Shown here in pieces: positions 5,825 through 11,526 of a stretch of 11,526 bases of DNA. How positions within the stretch are numbered: the first letter of the stretch is position 1; each line of letters begins with the position of its first letter. The DNA is from JBGSPL01 sp964511435 (GTDB taxonomy: Bacteria; Patescibacteriota; CPR2; UBA1875; CAIMLA01): assembly GCA_964511435.1 (NCBI GenBank), contig CAZEFH010000016.1:1-11526 (forward strand), in the 5' to 3' direction. Made by a program: the position numbers and the translations under genes. Under the pieces are notes generated by a model, which saw nothing but the letters and a program-made list of their open reading frames with translations, made no database searches and was not told the origin of the DNA.

Positions 5825-7077
5825 TGAAATTTAGTGAATATTTGGTGAAGACTCGCCGCGAAAGTGGCAAAGAAATTGAAAGCGTCAATGCGGATCTTTT
5901 AACTCGGGCTGGCTATATCGATCAGCTGATGGCTGGTGTTTATACTTACTTACCTCTCGGGATTCGGGTAATTGATAAAATACAAGATATTATTAAGGAT
6001 GAGATGAATCGTGCCGGTGGTGTCGAGCTCTTCATGCCTACATTGCAACCAAAAGAGAATTGGGAAAAGACAGGCCGCTGGGAGACGGAGGATAATCTAT
6101 ATCGTTTTACGAGCTTCTACTCAAAGACTGATTTGGCGCTTGGGCCTACACATGAGGAAGTTGTAATGCCACTGATGAAGAAGTTTATCGATTCATATCG
6201 TGACCTCCCGAAGTACGTTTATCAGATACAGAATAAGTTCCGAGATGAAAAAAGGGCAAAGTCCGGCATTTTGAGGGGACGAGAATTCTTGATGAAAGAC
6301 CTTTACTCTTTCCATACAGACATGGCCGATCTCGATCGCTATTACGAAGTGATGAAACAGTCTTACAGAAATATTTACGACCGATGTGGTATTGGTGAAA
6401 AGACCTATCTTACCTTCGCTTCTGGTGGTTCATTCTCGAAGTTTTCGCATGAGTTTCAGACTGAAACTCCGGCAGGTGAAGACATTATCTATCTTTGTGA
6501 GAATTGTAAAGTGGCGATAAACAAGGAAGTTCTTGGCTTTCAGAAGGACTGTCCAGAGTGCGGTAACGACAAGCTTAAAGAAGTTAAGTCTGTTGAGGTG
6601 GGGAATATCTTTAAAAATAAAGATAAGTATACAGCACCATTCGAGGTAGACTATACGGCTGAGGATGGCACACGTAAAACGGCTGTTACCGGTTGCTATG
6701 GCATCGGTCTAGGGCGGCTTATGGGCACTATCGTGGAGGTATCACATGACGAAAAAGGGATTATCTGGCCAGTCAGTGTGGCTCCTTTCGCAGTTCAACT
6801 TGTAGCCTTGGGCGATGATTCAGTTAGAAAAGTAGCTGATAAGATTTATGCCGATCTTACAAAGCGTAAGATTGAGGTTCTTTATGACGACCGAGATGAA
6901 ACGGCTGGCGTAAAGCTCGCAGATGCTGATCTCCTTGGAATGCCAGTCAGAGTAGTCGTAAGTAAGAAAACGCTTGATGCTGACTCGGTTGAAATCAAAA
7001 ACCGCGCTACGGGTAAAGTAGAACTGGTGCGAATTGATGAATATAATGCAAAATTAGCGGAGATGCTGGGTGCTTAA
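5824..7077 (+). CDS. proS: Prolyl-tRNA synthetase, short bacterial form without editing domain
   Basis: This class II synthetase charges tRNA-Pro with proline. The 417 residues contain GVYTYLPLG (38-46), motif 1 region to MPTLQP (71-76), GPTHEE (107-112), motif 2 FRDEKRAKSGILRGREFLMK (139-158), motif 3 GCYGIGLGRLMG (290-301), and a C-terminal anticodon-binding domain (about 318-417) with KLADADLLGMPVRVVV. Long bacterial ProRS proteins have about 570 residues because a roughly 180-residue YbaK-like editing insert separates motifs 2 and 3. Here that place holds a short segment with CENC (225-228) and CPEC (243-246), which looks like a zinc ribbon, then VEVGNIFK. So cis-editing of Ala-tRNA-Pro is absent. 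The start shares one base with the rseP stop (TAATG); the end overlaps mreB by 8 nt. Two stop codons, TAATAA, are adjacent at the end. Confidence 0.97.
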   Translation: MKFSEYLVKTRRESGKEIESVNADLLTRAGYIDQLMAGVYTYLPLGIRVIDKIQDIIKDEMNRAGGVELFMPTLQPKENWEKTGRWETEDNLYRFTSFYSKTDLALGPTHEEVVMPLMKKFIDSYRDLPKYVYQIQNKFRDEKRAKSGILRGREFLMKDLYSFHTDMADLDRYYEVMKQSYRNIYDRCGIGEKTYLTFASGGSFSKFSHEFQTETPAGEDIIYLCENCKVAINKEVLGFQKDCPECGNDKLKEVKSVEVGNIFKNKDKYTAPFEVDYTAEDGTRKTAVTGCYGIGLGRLMGTIVEVSHDEKGIIWPVSVAPFAVQLVALGDDSVRKVADKIYADLTKRKIEVLYDDRDETAGVKLADADLLGMPVRVVVSKKTLDADSVEIKNRATGKVELVRIDEYNAKLAEMLGA

Positions 7078-8125
7078 TAAACTCTTTGGATATTTTAGTC
7101 ATGATATCGGTATTGACCTCGGTACAGCCAATACCCTTGTCTATGTTAAGGGCAAGGGAATCGTAATTAATGAGCCTTCGGTTGTTGCTCTAAATGTAAA
7201 AACAAAGCAAATTCTTGCAATTGGTGATGAAGCAAAGAAAATGGTTGGTCGCACCCCATCAAATATTGTGGCACGCCGTCCGCTTGTAGATGGAGTGGTG
7301 TCTGACTTTGAAGTCACCGAACAAATGCTGAAGTACTTCATTGAGAAGGTACATAAGGAAACCTTTACTTTGTTGCCTCGTCCTCGGGTTGTGGTTGGTA
7401 TACCGTCAGGAGTGACAGAGGTTGAAAAGAGGGCAGTAGAGGATGCGACAGTAAATGCCGGTGCGCGGCAGGCTTTCTTGATTGAGGAGCCGATGGCAGC
7501 CGCGATTGGTGCCCGTTTACCGATACAAGAAGCAGCGGGGTCAATGATTGTAGATATTGGCGGCGGAACTACAGAAGTGGCTGTTATCTCCCTTGGTGGT
7601 ATTGTCGCTTCTCGGTCCTTGCGAATTGCCGGTGATGAGCTTAATGAAGATATTATTCAGTTTGCAAAGGATGAATTTAACTTACTGCTCGGCGAACGCA
7701 CGGCTGAGGATATTAAGATAAGTATTGGTTCAGCGTATCCGACCGAGGAAAAATCAGAGGCTGTGATGCGCGGACGCGACCTAGTGACAGGGCTACCAAA
7801 GGCAATATCAGTTGACTCTGATCAGATCCGTCAAGCCCTCTCCAAGTCTGTTATGGCTATCGTAGACGCAGTAAAAATGACCGTAGAAGAGACGCCACCC
7901 GAGCTGGTTGCTGACATTATGGAAAAGGGAATTGTACTTGCTGGTGGCGGAGCGCTGCTTCGGGGTCTCGATCACCTGCTTTCTCTTAATACGAAGATGC
8001 CTGTTCATATTGCAGACGATCCACTTACATCTGTAGTCCGTGGCACGGGCCTGGTTCTTGAAGATATTGATATGCTGAAAGAGGTCCTCGTGACAACTCA
8101 GTATACCAAGTCACCGAGGGTCTAA
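7070..8125 (+). CDS. mreB: Actin-like rod-shape protein MreB
   Basis: MreB polymerises in antiparallel filaments under the membrane and directs sideways cell-wall synthesis. The 351 residues are the usual length. Nucleotide-binding blocks are phosphate-1 DIGIDLGTANTLVYV (12-26), phosphate-2 VDIGGGTTEVAVISLGG (161-177) and adenosine GGGALLRG (292-299); the conserved LIEEPMAAAIG lies at 137-147. The N-terminal LNKLFGYF is hydrophobic and resembles the membrane-binding start of other MreB proteins. The start is GTG at 7070, inside the last codons of proS; GGAG (7059-7062) is 7 nt upstream and supports it. It is followed with a 1-nt gap by mreC, then mreD and mrdA, the classical order of the Rod complex. 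Confidence 0.97.
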   Translation: MLNKLFGYFSHDIGIDLGTANTLVYVKGKGIVINEPSVVALNVKTKQILAIGDEAKKMVGRTPSNIVARRPLVDGVVSDFEVTEQMLKYFIEKVHKETFTLLPRPRVVVGIPSGVTEVEKRAVEDATVNAGARQAFLIEEPMAAAIGARLPIQEAAGSMIVDIGGGTTEVAVISLGGIVASRSLRIAGDELNEDIIQFAKDEFNLLLGERTAEDIKISIGSAYPTEEKSEAVMRGRDLVTGLPKAISVDSDQIRQALSKSVMAIVDAVKMTVEETPPELVADIMEKGIVLAGGGALLRGLDHLLSLNTKMPVHIADDPLTSVVRGTGLVLEDIDMLKEVLVTTQYTKSPRV

Positions 8126-8126
8126 A

Positions 8127-8906
8127 ATGCAGAAACGTTATCTTGCTTCTATTACTACAATTATCGCTCTTGTGATGATATTACTTGCCGATGGTGGCTT
8201 CAATCTTGGCCTTGTTAGCAAAGTAGGAAACCTATTTCGTCCGGTAGGAGTCGTGTTCAATAACACGGGCAGTGGAATTGCCGGCTTCTTTTCTGGAATT
8301 GGGAATATCTCAAATCTTCAAAAGGAAAATTCAAAACTCAAAAATCAGCTAAACTCCTCATTATCTCAGATTGCTAGCTTAACAGAAGCAAAAAATGAGA
8401 ATGACTCACTTCGTAAGCTGCTTGGTTTTGCTTCATCCAGTAACCTTGATTACGCTGCGGGCACAGTTACGTCTTTTGACCCATCGCTTAAGAATGGTAT
8501 TAATATTCACTTGGACAACATGGCAAATATCGCGGTTGGCAGACCAGTAATTGCAGAAGGATTTATGATTGGTCGGGTAGTAGCTGTTAATGGTAGTAAT
8601 ATCAAGGTTTCACTGATAGTTGACCCCACTAGTGCTATTCCTTCAAAAATTATGGGCAAGGAAACTACCGGTGTGTCGAAGGGAGTTATTGGAAATGGGC
8701 TTATTATGGATCAAGTACCACAGAGCGATAACGTAAGCGAAAATGACCTAATTGTCACTTCGGGTCTGGGCGGAGATTTGCCTGCCGGAATAATTCTCGC
8801 CAAGGTCACTGATATTCAGAAGGTTTCTGGTTCAATATTCCAAGAAGTTACACTTTCGCCAATGGTGGACCTCACAAAGCTTACCAAAGTACTAGTGGTG
8901 AAGTAA
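8127..8906 (+). CDS. mreC: Rod shape-determining protein MreC
   Basis: MreC is a membrane-anchored periplasmic scaffold that links MreB/MreD to the PBP2-RodA synthase. The 259 residues have a short cytoplasmic start, one membrane helix (about 7-22) and a coiled coil (about 60-98, with LQKENSKLKNQL and NDSLRKLLGF). Two beta-barrel subdomains follow (about 108-259), with the family blocks VIAEGFMIGRVVAVN (141-155), VSLIVDPTSAIPSK (161-174) and DLIVTSGLGGDLPAGIILAKV (from 207). GAGGG (8116-8120) lies 6 nt before the ATG. The stop TAA shares its last A with the mreD ATG. The overall architecture is standard. Confidence 0.94.
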   Translation: MQKRYLASITTIIALVMILLADGGFNLGLVSKVGNLFRPVGVVFNNTGSGIAGFFSGIGNISNLQKENSKLKNQLNSSLSQIASLTEAKNENDSLRKLLGFASSSNLDYAAGTVTSFDPSLKNGINIHLDNMANIAVGRPVIAEGFMIGRVVAVNGSNIKVSLIVDPTSAIPSKIMGKETTGVSKGVIGNGLIMDQVPQSDNVSENDLIVTSGLGGDLPAGIILAKVTDIQKVSGSIFQEVTLSPMVDLTKLTKVLVVK

Positions 8907-9403
8907 TGCTTTATATTTCGGCCATTCTTATTTCATTTCTAATCATATTTTTGAATATCTCAATTTTCCCTCACATCTGGATATACCTGACAGTTCCGAC
9001 ACTTATGGTTTCATTTTTAGCAGTTTATTCACTTAGAGACCGTACCATCTTTCCATATTTTCTTAGCTTTTTTATTGGGCTTATCTATGATTCGGCTAGT
9101 ACAAACAATATCCCAATATTTACGATAACATTTATTGGGATTGTCATCGTTGGGAAACTTATTTTTTCAAATCTTACAAATTATGGCTTAGAACGCACAT
9201 CATATTTTTTGGTAGTACTGGCAGAGCTTTCATTGGCCGCACTTTCTTTTGAAACAATCTCAGCTAGCTACCAGAGTCTAGCACTATATTTGATTCTCGG
9301 GTTAAATATGAGCATGAACTTACTACTAGTATTCTTTTGGTATCGTTTTGGGGCTACTTATCTTGATTTCGTAGAAAAAACCACCGCAGAAAGGTTCCGT
9401 TAG
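8906..9403 (+). CDS. mreD: Rod shape-determining membrane protein MreD
   Basis: MreD is a small integral membrane partner of MreC in the Rod complex. The 165-residue product is very hydrophobic, with about six possible membrane helices (roughly 3-20, 25-43, 50-65, 70-89, 98-118, 125-147). Few residues are conserved in this family, but the segment FFIGLIYDSASTNNIPIF (55-72) matches the typical GLIxDxxS pattern, and the position between mreC and mrdA is decisive. It overlaps mreC by one base (TAATG) and mrdA by one base (TAGTG). Its stop is the only TAG in the window. Codon use is richer in A/T than its neighbours, as expected for a protein full of Phe and Ile. Confidence 0.88.
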   Translation: MLYISAILISFLIIFLNISIFPHIWIYLTVPTLMVSFLAVYSLRDRTIFPYFLSFFIGLIYDSASTNNIPIFTITFIGIVIVGKLIFSNLTNYGLERTSYFLVVLAELSLAALSFETISASYQSLALYLILGLNMSMNLLLVFFWYRFGATYLDFVEKTTAERFR

Positions 9404-11340
9404 TGAAGAACAAAGATATATTCAAAAAATTAGTATATCTTGAGGGCGGTAGTAAAAAGTGGCAAGTTATGGGCCAAAAATCAGCTGACTCCGAGAGATG
9501 GCTCCAGCACATTATGCCTGCAGACGCCGACGCACCCAATATAGAGCTAGACCGCAAGAAAGAGCCCTTTCTAGTAGTTATTGGTATTGCCCTTCTCCTG
9601 ATGGTGGTACTACTCGGTAGACTTTTTAGTCTGGAGGTTATTAATGGTAAAAAAAGTCTTCTCAAGGCAGAAAACAACTACGTCCATGCAGTGCCAGTTC
9701 GTGCTCCTAGGGGCATCATATATGACACAAATGGGAAAGCTCTTACGAAGAATGTTCCGAACTATGACCTTTCGGTAACACCTAGTGACTTACCGCTTGA
9801 CCCAACAGCCAGAGAAAAGATTGTCGTCGAGGTGGCGAAAATAGCAAATCTCACAGTCGATGAGCTGAAGAAGAAAATAGCGACTAACGGTGATCATTCG
9901 ACGCAACCAGTACTACTAGCAAAGAACCTTACCAAGGATCAGTCTATTCTATTCGAATCAAAGATTACCAATCTACCCGGGGTTCATATTGAAGTAAATC
10001 CGATACGCGAGTATCTAGACGGTGGTCTTTTGTCGCACGTTTTCGGCTATGTTGGACGTATTTCTGCTGAAGAACTGAAGAAAAATAGCGAGTCTGACTA
10101 TCTGCTTACAGATTATATCGGTAAGTCAGGCCTCGAGAAGTCATACGAAAAGTTTCTTAGAGGCAAGATGGGTTATGACCGTTACGAAGTCGATTCCACG
10201 GGTAAGGTTAAGAACTTGCTCGGTAAGGACGACCCGACTCCTGGTAACAATCTTAAGCTTTCACTTGACTATGATCTTCAGCAGCATGTTGCAGACGCCC
10301 TAAGAGTTCAGATGGGAAAAGCTGGTGTAAAGAAAGCGACAGCCGTGGCACTGAATCCCAGTAATGGTCAAGTTCTCGCAATGGTGAACCTGCCTACTTA
10401 TGATAATAATCTTTTTGCAAACGGTATATCGAGTGAAGCCTACCGGTCCCTTACTGAAGACGAAAATTCGCCATTACTCAATCGTGCAACGTCAGGTGAA
10501 TATCCTTCGGGTTCTACTATCAAGCCATTTGTGGCTGCAGCTTCTCTGGAAGAGGGTAATATTACTGAAAGTACCACTGTAAACTCGACCGGCGGCATCA
10601 AAATTGGTGATTTTACTTTCCCAGACTGGAAAGCTGGTGGGCATGGAGTCACAAATGTCTTATTCGCTATTGCGAACTCAGTTAACACCTTTTTTTACGC
10701 CATCGGCGGTGGCTATGGGGATATCAAGGGGCTTGGACCGGATAAAATCAAGGCATATCTTGATAAATTTGGCTTTGATGACTATACCGGAATTGATATT
10801 GGAGGTGAAGCCAAGGGTAGTATCCCGGATCCAGACTGGAAACTGCGTCTTTTCAATGAACCATGGTATCTGGGTGATACCTATCATATGGCAATCGGGC
10901 AGGGTGATGTACTTGTGACTCCTTTACAAATGGCGAATGCTACTGCTGCGATTGCTAATGGGGGAACCCTCTATGAGCCGCTATTTGTCTCACAGATACT
11001 CGATGGAGCGGGTAAGATAGTGGAACAGAAGAAAGCTAAGATTGTTAGAAATAATATTGTAAGCTCAGCCTCATTAGATATTGTTCAGCGCGGTATGCGT
11101 CAGACTGTTACGGCGGGCTCGGGCCGAGTCCTACAGGATATTCCGGTAGAGATGTATGCGAAGACTGGTACGGCTCAGTTTGGACCAAATAACAGCAAGT
11201 CACACGCCTGGTTTATTTGTTTTTCGAAGGATGCTGCTCATCCGATAGCGATGGCGATTCTGCTCGAAGGAGCTGGTGGAGGCGATGTCTATGCTGCTCC
11301 AGCTGCAAATGATATCTTGAAATGGTATTATTCTCGATAA
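9403..11340 (+). CDS. mrdA: Penicillin-binding protein 2, peptidoglycan D,D-transpeptidase of the Rod complex
   Basis: This class B PBP cross-links new peptidoglycan on the outer face of the membrane, normally with RodA. The 645 residues have a cytoplasmic start of about 54 residues, a membrane helix (about 55-78, PFLVVIGIALLLMVVLLGRL), and a non-catalytic pedestal starting APRGIIYDTNGKALTKN (101-117) and including SHVFGYVGRI (211-220). The transpeptidase domain (about 285-645) has the three active-site motifs: STIK with nucleophile Ser371, SVN (426-428) and KTGT (587-590). The family block HMAIGQGDVLVTPLQM is at 495-510. The start is GTG on the mreD stop (TAGTG), with AGAAAGG 8 nt upstream. 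The cytoplasmic part is longer than usual; an in-frame ATG at 9469 would shorten it but has no clear ribosome binding site. No rodA follows. Confidence 0.96.
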   Translation: MKNKDIFKKLVYLEGGSKKWQVMGQKSADSERWLQHIMPADADAPNIELDRKKEPFLVVIGIALLLMVVLLGRLFSLEVINGKKSLLKAENNYVHAVPVRAPRGIIYDTNGKALTKNVPNYDLSVTPSDLPLDPTAREKIVVEVAKIANLTVDELKKKIATNGDHSTQPVLLAKNLTKDQSILFESKITNLPGVHIEVNPIREYLDGGLLSHVFGYVGRISAEELKKNSESDYLLTDYIGKSGLEKSYEKFLRGKMGYDRYEVDSTGKVKNLLGKDDPTPGNNLKLSLDYDLQQHVADALRVQMGKAGVKKATAVALNPSNGQVLAMVNLPTYDNNLFANGISSEAYRSLTEDENSPLLNRATSGEYPSGSTIKPFVAAASLEEGNITESTTVNSTGGIKIGDFTFPDWKAGGHGVTNVLFAIANSVNTFFYAIGGGYGDIKGLGPDKIKAYLDKFGFDDYTGIDIGGEAKGSIPDPDWKLRLFNEPWYLGDTYHMAIGQGDVLVTPLQMANATAAIANGGTLYEPLFVSQILDGAGKIVEQKKAKIVRNNIVSSASLDIVQRGMRQTVTAGSGRVLQDIPVEMYAKTGTAQFGPNNSKSHAWFICFSKDAAHPIAMAILLEGAGGGDVYAAPAANDILKWYYSR

Positions 11341-11398
11341 AAATGTTCCCTTGCCCATCTCTTTAGGCTAAAATTGTAATATACAAGAAAGAGGTGGC
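11341..11398 (+). promoter_or_regulatory. Short gap after mrdA with a possible weak promoter
   Basis: This 58-nt stretch has no clear terminator hairpin. A TAAAAT at 11369-11374 could be a -10 with TTCCCT (11346-11351) as a poor -35 at 17 nt. A TTGCCC at 11351-11356 is too close to TAAAAT (12 nt) and rather far from the next TAATAT at 11377-11382 (20 nt). GAGGTG (11391-11396) serves as ribosome binding site for the next gene. Read-through from mrdA is as likely as a separate promoter. Confidence 0.3.
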
Positions 11399-11526
11399 AT
11401 GAAAAAGTTCTCCCGCAAAGAAATATTATGCGATCACGTTGGTGATGTAGAAATCTGTAAGGCGATAATCAAGAAGAGGCCGTCCTGGAACGAGTACTTT
11501 ATGATTCTTGCCAAGATGGCGGCAAC
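11399..11526 (+). CDS. Probable dCMP deaminase (cytidine/deoxycytidylate deaminase family), N-terminal part
   Basis: From ATG 11399, 42 complete codons are visible before the right edge. The segment KKRPSWNEYFMILAKMAA (25-42) matches the RPSWDEYFM-xAxxxA start of dCMP deaminases (ComEB-like), which turn dCMP into dUMP for thymidylate synthesis using zinc. The zinc ligands (HAE and PCxxC) lie outside, so activity cannot be judged. The first 24 residues, with Cys11 and Cys20, extend further upstream than the common family start, so this may be a slightly elongated form. The ribosome binding site is GAGGTG, 2 nt before the ATG counted from its end, or AAGAGG a little further away. Whether it belongs to the mrdA transcript is open. 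Confidence 0.65.
   Translation, partial: MKKFSRKEILCDHVGDVEICKAIIKKRPSWNEYFMILAKMAA

Noticed and set aside
1036..11340. UGA recoded as an amino acid
   Set aside because: All genes have full family lengths when read with the standard code, with no in-frame TGA.
1..11526. CRISPR array, mobile element, tRNA or defence system
   Set aside because: No direct-repeat arrays, transposase or integrase genes, or cloverleaf-like segments were seen; the window is nearly all recognised housekeeping genes.

Overview
The window is a dense, essentially fully coding piece of a bacterial chromosome with housekeeping genes on both sides of one divergent promoter region. The gene content suggests a member of the Candidate Phyla Radiation (Patescibacteria). 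The reasons are a short EF-Ts, a short prolyl-tRNA synthetase with no cis-editing domain, an L31 protein with a long charged tail, and a reduced translation/isoprenoid operon without pyrH, cdsA and dxr. A Saccharibacteria-like lineage is possible, but I cannot fix the phylum by eye. All genes read through in the standard code.

Layout. Positions 1-809 hold a minus-strand pair: rpmE (ribosomal protein L31) followed by prfA (release factor 1, cut by the left edge). A striking 13-bp inverted repeat lies between them. Positions 810-1035 are intergenic. They hold a minus-strand promoter for rpmE, a plus-strand promoter for rpsB, and a leader of about 110 nt with several possible stem-loops.

From 1036 to 11340 eleven plus-strand genes run almost without gaps: rpsB, tsf, frr, uppS, a trans-type polyprenyl diphosphate synthase, rseP, proS, mreB, mreC, mreD and mrdA (PBP2). 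From uppS onward every junction is a 1-8 nt overlap or a 1-nt gap, so they probably form one translationally coupled unit. The unit covers protein synthesis (S2, EF-Ts, ribosome recycling, ProRS), the lipid carrier for cell-wall precursors (allylic diphosphate synthase feeding UppS), membrane proteolysis (RseP) and the Rod elongation machinery (MreBCD with its transpeptidase). After a 58-nt gap a probable dCMP deaminase gene starts at 11399 and is cut by the right edge.

I see no mobile element, CRISPR array, tRNA, rRNA or unknown multi-gene system. The points worth a second look are the tandem palindrome between rpmE and prfA, the structured rpsB leader, the rearranged operon with an inserted prenyl synthase, the absence of TGA stops together with TAATG-type junctions, the zinc ribbon in ProRS, and the altered motifs in UppS.
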